From: Limosilactobacillus gastricus DSM 16045
GTDB lineage: Bacteria; Bacillota; Bacilli; Lactobacillales; Lactobacillaceae
Assembly: GCF_001434365.1 (NCBI RefSeq)
Contig: NZ_AZFN01000004.1
Span: 31,047-95,046 of the forward strand
Reading direction: 5' to 3'
DNA length: 64,000 nt
Part shown: positions 23,668-32,400 of the stretch, piece by piece
Position numbering within the stretch: the stretch's first letter is position 1
Layout of the letters: each line of letters begins with the position of its first letter
The notes under the pieces: model-generated
Told to the model about the DNA's origin: nothing
Database searches by the model: none
Seen by the model: the letters and a program-made list of their open reading frames with translations, nothing else
Program-made: the position numbers and the translations under genes

Positions 23668-24312
23668 ATGAAAACAGAAAACAAGTTTCAACAAAAACCG
23701 TCCTATCTGTTTTTTAAACGGCTAACCGATATTATTTTATCGGTGGTGGCCTTAGTTTGTTTTAGTCCAGTATTCTTAGCAGTTTGGTTTAAATGCCAAT
23801 ACGGCGATAATAAGGGACCGATTTTTTTTAAACAAACGCGGATTGGTCAATATGGACGGCCTTTTAAAATTTATAAATTTCGCTCGATGATTGTCGATGC
23901 CGATCAAGTGCTGCATGCTAATCAAGAATTATATGCTAAGTATGTGGCTAATAACTATAAACTGGAGCCGGAAGAAGATCCGCGGATCACTCGGACGGGA
24001 CGCTTTTTACGCAAAACCTCGCTAGACGAAATTCCGCAATTCATCAATATCATTCGTGGGGAAATGAGTATTATTGGTCCACGGCCGGTCGTCGCCGAAG
24101 AGGTGAAGATTTATGGTGATCGGGCAGAGAAGTTCCTATCGGTCAAACCCGGAGCCATGGGACTTTGGCAAGCTAGCGGTCGGAGTAATATCGGTTATCC
24201 CGAACGCTGTGATCTAGAATTGAGTTATGTGGATCAAGCTTCGTATTGGTTTGACCTCAAAATAATGTTTAAAAACATTATTAGTATCTTTACTAGCGAA
24301 GGGGCTTATTAG
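23668..24312 (+). CDS. Undecaprenyl-phosphate sugar phosphotransferase (priming glycosyltransferase)
   Basis: A 214-aa bacterial sugar transferase that puts the first sugar-phosphate on undecaprenyl phosphate to begin polysaccharide repeat-unit synthesis. One N-terminal hairpin membrane segment (about residues 17-38) is followed by the catalytic domain with KQTRIGQYGRPFKIYKFRSM, RTGRFLRKTSLDEIPQFINI, GEMSIIGPRPV and LSVKPGAMGLWQASGR. It is a short form with no N-terminal membrane extension. First gene of the exopolysaccharide operon. Probable donor is UDP-galactose or UDP-glucose; this cannot be decided from sequence. Confidence 0.93.
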   Translation: MKTENKFQQKPSYLFFKRLTDIILSVVALVCFSPVFLAVWFKCQYGDNKGPIFFKQTRIGQYGRPFKIYKFRSMIVDADQVLHANQELYAKYVANNYKLEPEEDPRITRTGRFLRKTSLDEIPQFINIIRGEMSIIGPRPVVAEEVKIYGDRAEKFLSVKPGAMGLWQASGRSNIGYPERCDLELSYVDQASYWFDLKIMFKNIISIFTSEGAY

Positions 24313-24327
24313 TCCTGGGAGAGTAAT

Positions 24328-25089
24328 ATGAAGATTAAAATTTTAGTAGCAACCCATAAGAATTACCAAATGCCAACTGACTCGGTTTATTTACCTGTTT
24401 CAGTGGGGCAAGCCTTACATCCAGACCGGCAATTACCCTATCAAGGTGATGATCAAGGGGAGAATATCTCGGTAAAGAATCCTCATTACAATGAGCTGAC
24501 CGCCATCTATTGGGGATGGAAGAATCTGGATGTTGACGCGATGGGCTTAGTTCATTATCGGCGGCACTTTATGAGTCGACCAGGTCGAAAAATGCAGGAT
24601 GTGATCTCTGGGGCCGAGGTGGCGGACTTGTTAGAGCAATATGATGTTTTACTTCCTAAGCGTCGACACTACTGGATTGAGACGAACCGATCCCAGTATT
24701 TGCATGCTCATGAACATGCGCCTTTTGAAACTATGGAAAAGGTAATCAAAAATGATTATCCCGAATATGGGGCGGCCTTTGATTTGGTAATGCAACGAAC
24801 CTGGGGACATATGTTTAATATGTTCATTATGAAAAAAGAACCGCTTGATCAGTTCTGTCAGTGGATGTTTGACGTGTTAGAAAAAGTTGAAGCGCAGACG
24901 GATGTTTCAACCTACACGCCATATGAACAGCGAGTTTATGGCTTTTTAAGTGAGCATCTCTTAGATATTTGGTTGGAAGTTCATGCCGAATATCGAGTTA
25001 AAGAAATTCCGTATGCTTTTATGGAACCCACGAACTGGTTAAAAAAGGGCGGAAATTTCATAAAGCGGAAGTTAATTGGACACCGATAG
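24328..25089 (+). CDS. DUF4422 glycosyltransferase-like protein
   Basis: A 253-aa soluble protein with the DUF4422 pattern: KIKILVATHKNYQMP at the start, LPVSVGQAL, GENISVKNPHYNELTAIYWGWKN, and GLVHYRRHF. Members sit in capsule and exopolysaccharide clusters and are thought to be glycosyltransferases, often galactosyl-type. Starts 16 bases after the priming transferase. Confidence 0.82.
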   Translation: MKIKILVATHKNYQMPTDSVYLPVSVGQALHPDRQLPYQGDDQGENISVKNPHYNELTAIYWGWKNLDVDAMGLVHYRRHFMSRPGRKMQDVISGAEVADLLEQYDVLLPKRRHYWIETNRSQYLHAHEHAPFETMEKVIKNDYPEYGAAFDLVMQRTWGHMFNMFIMKKEPLDQFCQWMFDVLEKVEAQTDVSTYTPYEQRVYGFLSEHLLDIWLEVHAEYRVKEIPYAFMEPTNWLKKGGNFIKRKLIGHR

Positions 25090-25099
25090 GGGATTGAAA

Positions 25100-26308
25100 A
25101 TGAGAACCAAGCTGAAAAAAATTTGGAATACCCCCATTACCGGTGCTCAACTATATTTATTAGCCTTTGCGATCTATTTCATTCCCGCTTTCCTGATTGA
25201 TTCTTTATATACTAATTATATTAGTTGGTCCAAGTTGCGTTTGCTAACTTATTTAGCGATTCCGATTTTAATCTTTAAAATTTATGTTATGGACCGCTGG
25301 CGGTGGCCTACAAAGCTATTCATTACTGGATTAATTCTCTTTAGTGTTATTGCTTGGCGAGCTTCCCGCTATCCAGAATTAATGGTTACTATGGTTTTTG
25401 TTTTGGCAGCTAGTGGAATCGATTTTAAACAAGTAGCCCGGTGGTATCTATATCTGTCGGTTACTTTTCTAGTTATAATTGCCGTGACTTCCCTTGTTCA
25501 CATCGTGCCTAATCTCGTATATACGTCAGCACTGCGGCCAGACCGATATGGACTTGGAATGGCTTACACAACCTACGTCGCTTCGCATGCTTTATTTTCG
25601 GCCTTAGCTTATTGTTACGTTCGTTTTGGCAAACTTGGTTGGCTTGATTATCTAGGCATCGCAATTGTAGCCTTTGTAACCATGAAGTATACCAATACTC
25701 GGTTAGACTTTTATGCAATGTTGTTAATGATCCCTGTTATGTGGATTACGCAACGAGCAGCCAATGGTAAGCGGTATGCGCAAATAATTTTGTCATTTTG
25801 GTGGATTGCGACCCCGGTGCTGGCTGTAATCACGTTAACGGGTGCTTACTTTTTCGATGATCATAACCAAATTTATCGAAAATTTAATGAGCTTTTATCG
25901 GGGCGCTTAGGGTTGAGTAAGAAAGCATTTAGCATGTATGACCCCAATATTTTTGGTCGATACATCCAAGAAAAAGCTTTTGGTGGAGCTAAGGGACAGG
26001 CTTTTGCTAATCAAAATCAATTTGGTTTAAGTGCTGATTATTTTTATATTGATTCCTCTTTTGTCCGGATGTTGCTTCTGTGGGGAATTGTCATATTTTT
26101 GCTGTTTATTGTTGCGATGACATTTATCGCCTTAGTTAATACAATTCAGCGGAAATATATTTTGTCGGCAATTGTAATGTTGGTAGCGATCAATTCGATG
26201 GTTGAACCACACTCATTGCAATTAATCTATAATGTTTTTATTCTAGCCCTAATTCCGCAAATCGAATGGGTGAAACACAAATTAAGTGGAGATAATTATG
26301 TCAAATAA
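25100..26308 (+). CDS. Wzy-like polysaccharide polymerase
   Basis: A 402-aa protein with about ten to eleven membrane helices and a large outer loop near residues 260-315 (DDHNQIYRKFNELLSGRLGLSKKAF), the usual shape of O-antigen/EPS polymerases, which join lipid-linked repeat units outside the membrane. Sequence is variable in this group, so the call rests on topology and operon position between a transferase and a chain-length protein. The ATG at 25100 has GGGG upstream; its end overlaps the next gene by 11 bases. Confidence 0.75.
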   Translation: MRTKLKKIWNTPITGAQLYLLAFAIYFIPAFLIDSLYTNYISWSKLRLLTYLAIPILIFKIYVMDRWRWPTKLFITGLILFSVIAWRASRYPELMVTMVFVLAASGIDFKQVARWYLYLSVTFLVIIAVTSLVHIVPNLVYTSALRPDRYGLGMAYTTYVASHALFSALAYCYVRFGKLGWLDYLGIAIVAFVTMKYTNTRLDFYAMLLMIPVMWITQRAANGKRYAQIILSFWWIATPVLAVITLTGAYFFDDHNQIYRKFNELLSGRLGLSKKAFSMYDPNIFGRYIQEKAFGGAKGQAFANQNQFGLSADYFYIDSSFVRMLLLWGIVIFLLFIVAMTFIALVNTIQRKYILSAIVMLVAINSMVEPHSLQLIYNVFILALIPQIEWVKHKLSGDNYVK

Positions 26309-26915
26309 AATAACCTTGAATAATATTAGCAAAGTCGTTTGGAAAAATTTAATCGTGATCTTGGTCATTACGATTATTGGTGGCTTAGCTGGCGGCTTCT
26401 ATGCTGAGCACAAAAAACATACATCTTATGTAGCAGATCGTTCCTTGATGATTTCCCATGGTTACAATGACTCAACCGCAAATGAACAGGTTCAGGCGGA
26501 TCTAAGTTTAACGAAAACCTATAAAGGAATGTTGGATAGCATCGATGTGGCTAATGCTGCCCGTAAGACTTTACCAAAGAAGTTACAAAAGAAGTATAGT
26601 GCTAGTGAAATTCAATCGATGATTCGAATAAAAACGGTAGATCAAAGCTTGGTATTAGACGTTTCGGTGCGGGCTGATCGAGCAAAGGATGCAACGAAGA
26701 TTGTTAATGCTGTCGTTGATGCAGCGCAAACCGAATTGCCAAAGATGTCACCATCTGTGGGGACGGTTTCAACTTTTGCTAAAGCTAAAACAAGTGATGC
26801 CACCAGTCAAACATCACCGTCAGCTAAAAAGTATGCACTCTTGGGAGCTGCAGTCGGTTTATTAGTCGGGATGGTCTTAGCTTTTTCAATCACTACTTGG
26901 AAGAATTTAATTTAA
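26298..26915 (+). CDS. Wzz/CpsC-type chain-length determinant protein
   Basis: A 205-aa inner-membrane protein with two membrane helices, near residues 15-35 and 178-200, bracketing an extracytoplasmic domain, the Wzz layout. It controls polymer length, and in firmicutes usually activates a partner tyrosine kinase (CpsD) for this. No CpsD kinase or CpsB phosphatase gene is in the window, and the protein itself has no kinase domain. Start chosen at 26298 (MSNKIT), with GGAG upstream. Confidence 0.82.
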   Translation: MSNKITLNNISKVVWKNLIVILVITIIGGLAGGFYAEHKKHTSYVADRSLMISHGYNDSTANEQVQADLSLTKTYKGMLDSIDVANAARKTLPKKLQKKYSASEIQSMIRIKTVDQSLVLDVSVRADRAKDATKIVNAVVDAAQTELPKMSPSVGTVSTFAKAKTSDATSQTSPSAKKYALLGAAVGLLVGMVLAFSITTWKNLI

Positions 26916-26930
26916 TAAGGGGATTAACTT

Positions 26931-28049
26931 ATGACACAATATGATTATTTAGTAGTTGGTGCCGGCTTGTTTGGGGCAACCTTCGCATATGAAGCCGCTC
27001 AACGTGGTAAGCGCGTCAAGGTGATTGAAAAACGTGACCATTTAGCTGGTAATATCTATACTAAAGAAGAATTTGGAATTCAAGTTCACCAATATGGCGC
27101 ACATATCTTTCATACCTCTAATAAAGAAGTTTGGAACTATGTCCAAAAGTTTGCGGAATTTAATCGTTACACGAATAGTCCAGTGGCTAATTACAATGGT
27201 AAAATGTATAACCTACCATTTAATATGAACACCTTTAGCGAAATGTGGGGGGTGCGGACGCCGCAAGAAGCGATCGATAAGATTAATGAACAACGTCAAG
27301 AAATGGCGGGGAAAGAACCCCAGAATTTGGAAGAACAGGCAATTTCATTAATTGGTCGCGATATTTATGAAAAGCTAATCAAGGGCTACACTGAGAAACA
27401 ATGGGGTCGAAAAGCAACTGAATTGCCAGCCTTCATTATTCGTCGGTTACCGGTACGATTAACTTATGACAATAACTATTTCAATGATGACTATCAAGGA
27501 ATTCCCAAGGGTGGTTATACTCAAATCGTTGAAAAAATGTTGGCAAGTGATCTGATTGACGTTGAAACGGGTGTGGACTTCTTCGATCAAAAAGATCAGT
27601 ACCTTCAAGAATTTCCGAAAGTCGTTTTCACGGGGATGATTGATCAATTCTTCAACTATGAACTAGGCGAATTAGAATACCGGAGCTTGAAGTTTGAAAC
27701 CGAAACTTTAGACGAAGGTAACCATCAAGGAAACGCCGTGGTCAATTATACGGATGCTGAAACACCATATACTCGAATCATTGAGCATAAGCACTTTGAA
27801 TTTGGCAAAGGTGATGAAATTAAAACGGTGATTACGCGTGAGTACCCGGCTGATTGGCAACGTGGGGATGAACCTTATTATCCAGTTAATAACGATAAAA
27901 ATAATCAGTTGTATCAACAGTATCAAAATTATGCAGCTGAACAAGCCAAAAATGTTATTTTTGGCGGACGGCTTGGTCAATACAAATATTACAACATGGA
28001 TCAAGTAATTGCTGCGGCTTTAGAAACAGTGCAACAAGAATTTAATTAG
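26931..28049 (+). CDS. glf: UDP-galactopyranose mutase
   Basis: A 372-aa FAD enzyme that converts UDP-galactopyranose to UDP-galactofuranose. The dinucleotide fold is YLVVGAGLFGATFAYEAA with RVKVIEKRDHLAGN, and further family blocks are YGAHIFHTSNKEVW, GYTEKQWGR, LPVRLTYDNNYFNDDYQGIPKGGY and FGGRLGQYKYYNMDQVI. It implies a galactofuranose-containing polymer and links this operon with the two possible Galf transferases at 42.3-44.3 kb. Confidence 0.96.
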   Translation: MTQYDYLVVGAGLFGATFAYEAAQRGKRVKVIEKRDHLAGNIYTKEEFGIQVHQYGAHIFHTSNKEVWNYVQKFAEFNRYTNSPVANYNGKMYNLPFNMNTFSEMWGVRTPQEAIDKINEQRQEMAGKEPQNLEEQAISLIGRDIYEKLIKGYTEKQWGRKATELPAFIIRRLPVRLTYDNNYFNDDYQGIPKGGYTQIVEKMLASDLIDVETGVDFFDQKDQYLQEFPKVVFTGMIDQFFNYELGELEYRSLKFETETLDEGNHQGNAVVNYTDAETPYTRIIEHKHFEFGKGDEIKTVITREYPADWQRGDEPYYPVNNDKNNQLYQQYQNYAAEQAKNVIFGGRLGQYKYYNMDQVIAAALETVQQEFN

Positions 28050-28052
28050 AAG

Positions 28053-28078
28053 AAAAGACGGAAATATCCGTCTTTTTT
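28053..28078 (+). terminator. Terminator after glf
   Basis: AAAAGACGG and CCGTCTTTT form a 9-bp stem with a 6-base loop and a T6 run. Confidence 0.85.
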
Positions 28079-28155
28079 GGTATGTTTGGTGTAACTAAGT
28101 AAAGGTCAGTGATAAAATATAAAGGTTATCAATAAACAAAATGAGGTTCTCAGTA

Positions 28156-29580
28156 ATGAGAGTTATTAAAAACTATCTTTATAACGCGGGGTATCAGGTT
28201 CTACTGATGTTTACTCCGTTAATTACAACCCCATATATTTCCCGTGTGCTAGGTGCACACTACACAGGGATTAATGAGTATACCAATAGTTGGGTGACTT
28301 TTTTTTATCTAATCGGTCAAATGGGGGTAATTCTATATGGCAATCGAGAGGTTGCATATCATCGCAATGATAAATATAAACGATCGAAGACCTTTTGGGA
28401 AATTGAATTATTACAAACTTTTACAATCTCTATTTCGCTTTTGGCATACTTAATTGCTGTATTTATCTTTAGTACCACTTTTAAAGAATATTTCTTATTA
28501 CAGACTCTTTGGATAATTGCGACAGCTTTAGATGTTTCGTGGTTTTTTATGGGAATGGAGGATTTTAAGAAGACAGTAATTAGAAATACGTTTGTTAAAA
28601 TCATAACCATTACCTTCATTTTTATTGTAGTTAAATCTAGTGCTGATTTATGGAAATATATTCTATTACTTGGATTGGCACAGGTTCTAGGTAATCTGAC
28701 ACTATGGCCGTATTTAAAAAAGATGATTATTCGGATACCATTTCGAGATATCCACCCCTTCCATCATTTCTATCCTGCTTTTCTGTTGTTCGTTCCTACT
28801 ATAACCACTCAAATTTATTTGGTTGTTAATCGGTTAATGTTAGGGCATATGGCCACACCTGCTGATTTAGGGAATTTTACATATGCTGATCGATTGGTAA
28901 AATTAATTTTAGCTTTGGCAACCGCGACAGGATCTGTTATGTTGCCTAATGTTGCTCAAAAATTTGCTAATCATGATTATAAAGGAGTTAGAGATAGTTT
29001 ATATAAGTCATTTGATTTTGTTACTGCAATTTCGATACCGATGATGTTTGGTTTAATGGCGATTGCTGTTAAGTTCGCTCCATGGTTTTTAGGATCGCAA
29101 TATGTTGATACCGGATTGATTATGGTGATTGAAGCGCCAATCATTGTTCTAATTGCTTGGAGTACGGTTACCGGGAATCAGTACCTAATGCCAATTGATA
29201 GGGTTAAGGAATATACGGCGTCAGTTACTGCTGGTGCGGTAGTAAATGTGATTGCTAACTTATTTTTAATATATGCTTATAAAGCAAACGGAGCTGCGAT
29301 GGCAACGGTTATATCAGAATTAACCGTGACTGGATTCCAGTTGTGGTGTATCAGAACGACTATTAGTCGGCGGAAATTATTTTCTGGTTTCTGGAAATAT
29401 TTGTTATGCGGATTGGTAATGTTTAGTGCTGTCTATGGTTTAAATCAAATTCTTCCGATGAATATTTTTACCTTAGCACTTGAGATTGCAACTGGGGCAT
29501 TAGTATATGTTGGCAGCGTTTGGATTATCCGAGCACCAATTGTAAAAATGGCGATTGAGTTAATGGGGAGAAAGTCGTGA
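28156..29580 (+). CDS. Wzx-type polysaccharide flippase
   Basis: A 474-aa MATE-like exporter with about 12-14 membrane helices, starting RVIKNYLYNAGYQVLLMFTPLITTPYISRVLG in the usual flippase manner. It moves undecaprenyl-linked repeat units to the outer face. ATG at 28156 is chosen because GAGGTT sits 7 bases upstream; the ATG at 28141 overlaps that ribosome site. AT-richer than the preceding genes. It overlaps the next gene by 4 bases. Confidence 0.9.
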   Translation: MRVIKNYLYNAGYQVLLMFTPLITTPYISRVLGAHYTGINEYTNSWVTFFYLIGQMGVILYGNREVAYHRNDKYKRSKTFWEIELLQTFTISISLLAYLIAVFIFSTTFKEYFLLQTLWIIATALDVSWFFMGMEDFKKTVIRNTFVKIITITFIFIVVKSSADLWKYILLLGLAQVLGNLTLWPYLKKMIIRIPFRDIHPFHHFYPAFLLFVPTITTQIYLVVNRLMLGHMATPADLGNFTYADRLVKLILALATATGSVMLPNVAQKFANHDYKGVRDSLYKSFDFVTAISIPMMFGLMAIAVKFAPWFLGSQYVDTGLIMVIEAPIIVLIAWSTVTGNQYLMPIDRVKEYTASVTAGAVVNVIANLFLIYAYKANGAAMATVISELTVTGFQLWCIRTTISRRKLFSGFWKYLLCGLVMFSAVYGLNQILPMNIFTLALEIATGALVYVGSVWIIRAPIVKMAIELMGRKS

Positions 29581-30647
29581 AAAGTAAACGATTATTGTAT
29601 ATTGATGTTTTAAATTGCTTAGCAATATTTGGTGTCTTAGTTCAGCATACAGCCCAAATTGCCTATCAAGGTGATCCTAACCTTAGAGTTACGATAATTG
29701 GCAATATTTTACAAAGCATTTTTATACCTGCGGTTGGGATTTTTTTAATGAATTCTGGTGCTATGCTGTTAGATTATCGAAATCGTCAGAGTACTGAAAC
29801 CTTTTTTAAGAAACGAGTAAGTCGGGTGTTAATCCCTTTTCTATTATGGAGTATCTTTTATTACTGGTATGGTCATAACTACTATGCTTTCCCGGGTGTT
29901 TTTCATCATAATATTTTTACTCTCCATAACTTTATCCAATCGTTTATCGATAATAAAATAAACAGTTTATTTTGGTTCTTTTATGTTATCATTCAACTTT
30001 ATATTGCTACTCCGGTACTTTCCGTTTTGACAAAAAAACATCATAATTTGATTGCTTATATTGTTTATATAAACTTGATTATCGTTGGTGTTTTTCCATA
30101 CTTATTTGGGTTGAAACATTTTGATTTGACCAGTGGTAACTTAAGCGTGCCAATCTTGGTATCATCTTGGTTAGGGTATTTTGCAATGGGATATCTGATA
30201 AAGGTTAATTATTTTTCAAATAAAATAGAAAATATATTTATCGCTTTCGGTGTGGTGACCTTTATTGCAAACATTATTAATGATATTTTGAAAATGCAAA
30301 ATGTATTGTTTAATAATATTTCAACAATGTTTTACACCTTTGCGCTATACTTTATAGTTAAACGTGTTTGTGAATATATTAGTGACCATCAAAGATTTGA
30401 CTTTCTGCATCAATGGTTTTCAGTTTTATCTTCAGCATCATTAGGTATTTATATTTTACATCCGATGTTCCTACAATTGTTAGATTGGCTAGCTTTTCAT
30501 GCAACGCCAAAATATTGGAACCACTACTATCAGGTTTTACAAAACCCTATCCATATATACCTTTGGCCTTTTGTTCTATATGCAGTTCTGACAATACTGG
30601 TAATTATGGTCAAGAAGATTAAATTTATTAAATATATATTACCTTAG
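29577..30647 (+). CDS. Acyltransferase family 3 membrane protein
   Basis: A 356-aa protein with about ten membrane helices. The N-terminal block KRLLYIDVLNCLAIFGVLVQHTA carries the near-invariant histidine of the family, and a basic loop follows helix 2-3 (TFFKKRVSRVLIPFLLWSIFYY). Such proteins O-acetylate or otherwise acylate surface sugars. It begins with GTG in a GTGA overlap with the flippase stop, with GGGGAG upstream. AT-rich. Confidence 0.88.
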   Translation: MKSKRLLYIDVLNCLAIFGVLVQHTAQIAYQGDPNLRVTIIGNILQSIFIPAVGIFLMNSGAMLLDYRNRQSTETFFKKRVSRVLIPFLLWSIFYYWYGHNYYAFPGVFHHNIFTLHNFIQSFIDNKINSLFWFFYVIIQLYIATPVLSVLTKKHHNLIAYIVYINLIIVGVFPYLFGLKHFDLTSGNLSVPILVSSWLGYFAMGYLIKVNYFSNKIENIFIAFGVVTFIANIINDILKMQNVLFNNISTMFYTFALYFIVKRVCEYISDHQRFDFLHQWFSVLSSASLGIYILHPMFLQLLDWLAFHATPKYWNHYYQVLQNPIHIYLWPFVLYAVLTILVIMVKKIKFIKYILP

Positions 30648-30671
30648 TTTAATATTACAAATCATTAACAA

Positions 30672-30731
30672 AAAATCGACTCCTTTTTCAATTGCTTTAC
30701 AAGTTGGGAGAAGGGGTTATTTTTTTTTGAA
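30672..30731 (+). terminator. Terminator after the acyltransferase gene
   Basis: ACTCCTTTTTC pairs with GGGAGAAGGGGT, using several G-U pairs, and is followed by a run of nine T. Confidence 0.65.
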
Positions 30732-30783
30732 AAGTTAGTTATACTTTTTAATAGAATTTTTATAGTGAATAAGGAGAATATAG

Positions 30784-32193
30784 ATGGGGAGTTCAAAACG
30801 GTTTAAATTATATAAAAGCGGGAAGAAGTGGGCAATTGCAGCTATCACTACAGCTACAGTTGCGTTAGGAATTACGGCTTTATCTACTAATGCCAATGCT
30901 GATGAAGTTACTAATGCCAATAGTGATAGTTCAGCATCTGATCAGGTAGCGACTAATTCTGGTTCTGCTATAACTTCGGCGCAATCTGTAACGTTAGCTA
31001 CGGTTAGCACATCCTCTCAAGCTAGTTCCTCATCTACTGCATCGTCTTCTAGCGATGTAAAAAATGGTTGGGTCCAAAATGATCAAGGATCTTGGACTTA
31101 TTATACTAATGGTACAACTTCTAGTGGTCGTGATTACGTTTATTTACCAACCATTAACGGGACAAACTCTAGTGATAATAACTGGTACTTAACTGAAAAC
31201 GGAACAGCACTTTCTGGAGTTCAACAATGGGCCGGAACTTATTATTATTTTGATTCAACTACGTATCTTCGGGTGGATAACGATTATCGTCAGTCACAAT
31301 GGGGTGATTGGTATTTATTCGGTGACGACGGTAAGATCAAAACTGGTGTTCAAAAGTGGGCTGGGACATATTATTACTTTGATCCAACTACGTATCTTCG
31401 GGTAAATAATGACTATCGCCAATCGCAATGGGGTGATTGGTATCTGTTTGGTGATGATGGAAAGATTCAAACCGGTGTTCAAAAGTGGGCTGGGACATAT
31501 TATTACTTTGATCCAACTACGTATCTTCGGGTAGATAACGATTACCGCCAATCGCAATGGGGTGATTGGTACATGTTTAGTGATGATGGTAAAATTGTGA
31601 CTGGCTTAACTGAATGGTATGGTCATTACTATTACTTTGATCCAGTTACTTATTTGAAGGCTACCAATACGACTTTTGAATATAACGGAATGAGTTTAAA
31701 AGCTGATTCAGAAGGAATTGTAACAGGTTCTACTAATCATTCTCAATTCTTATTAAGCATTTATCAAGCGGCAATTGATGGTTGGAAACAATATGGTGTT
31801 TTGCCATCAGTTACTGCAGCTCAGGCCATTTTAGAAAGTGCGTGGGGACAATCGGCTTTAGCTACTGAAGGACATAATTTATTTGGAATTAAGGGTAGCT
31901 ATAATGGCCAATCAATCACAATGAGGACGGCTGAACAAACTTCAAGTGGTTCCGTTTATTACGTAAATGCGGCCTTTCGATACTACCCAAGTTACTATGA
32001 AAGTGTTGTTGATCACGGAAACTTCTTATATAGCAATAGCCGTTATAGTAATTTGCTGTGGCAAACTAATTATGCAACTGTGACTTCGTTACTTCAACAA
32101 GATGGGTATGCGACCGCGACTACTTATGCTTCTAGTTTAAATAATGTAATCAATACATATGGGTTAACCAGCTGGGATTATGCTGCTTTCTAA
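30784..32193 (+). CDS. Secreted glucosaminidase with KxYKxGKxW signal and wall-binding repeats
   Basis: A 469-aa exported peptidoglycan hydrolase. The N terminus has KLYKSGKKW, a match to the KxYKxGKxW signal-peptide motif, then a hydrophobic core cut after NANA or nearby. A Ser/Thr-rich linker (about 40-95) follows. Four 43-residue aromatic repeats (GVQxWAGTYYYFDPTTYLRVDN...) start at about residue 145, and the C terminus is a glucosaminidase domain (about 320-469) with the catalytic Glu likely in AAQAILESAWGQSALA, followed by GHNLFGIKG. It would cut glycan strands. AAGGAG precedes the ATG; own terminator. Confidence 0.9.
   Translation: MGSSKRFKLYKSGKKWAIAAITTATVALGITALSTNANADEVTNANSDSSASDQVATNSGSAITSAQSVTLATVSTSSQASSSSTASSSSDVKNGWVQNDQGSWTYYTNGTTSSGRDYVYLPTINGTNSSDNNWYLTENGTALSGVQQWAGTYYYFDSTTYLRVDNDYRQSQWGDWYLFGDDGKIKTGVQKWAGTYYYFDPTTYLRVNNDYRQSQWGDWYLFGDDGKIQTGVQKWAGTYYYFDPTTYLRVDNDYRQSQWGDWYMFSDDGKIVTGLTEWYGHYYYFDPVTYLKATNTTFEYNGMSLKADSEGIVTGSTNHSQFLLSIYQAAIDGWKQYGVLPSVTAAQAILESAWGQSALATEGHNLFGIKGSYNGQSITMRTAEQTSSGSVYYVNAAFRYYPSYYESVVDHGNFLYSNSRYSNLLWQTNYATVTSLLQQDGYATATTYASSLNNVINTYGLTSWDYAAF
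31216..31731 (+). repeat. 129-bp tandem repeats in the glucosaminidase gene
   Basis: Units begin at 31216, 31345, 31474 and (diverged) 31603, each exactly 129 bp or 43 codons. The second and third are nearly identical in DNA, so slippage or recombination is likely. Confidence 0.9.
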
Positions 32194-32217
32194 TTAATGT
32201 GAATATTCTTCCGTTGG

Positions 32218-32243
32218 GTGAACGTTAATTCGTTCACTTTTTT
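32218..32243 (+). terminator. Terminator after the glucosaminidase gene
   Basis: GTGAACG and CGTTCAC with a 6-base loop, followed by T6. Confidence 0.85.
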
Positions 32244-32400
32244 GTTACATTAACATTTCATGAATTTTACAAAAATTATTGTTGGTTAACAAGTTGCCAG
32301 AATTTAAAGAAAACATTAGAAAGTATGCTAAAGTATTAACATCAAGAAAAAACATAGAAGTTTCATAGACCTAAACGTCTAGAAAGGAATTGTTTAATTT

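Noticed and set aside
31216..31731. 129-bp repeats as a mobile element or CRISPR
   Set aside because: Unit is a multiple of three, in frame, and encodes a known type of wall-binding repeat.
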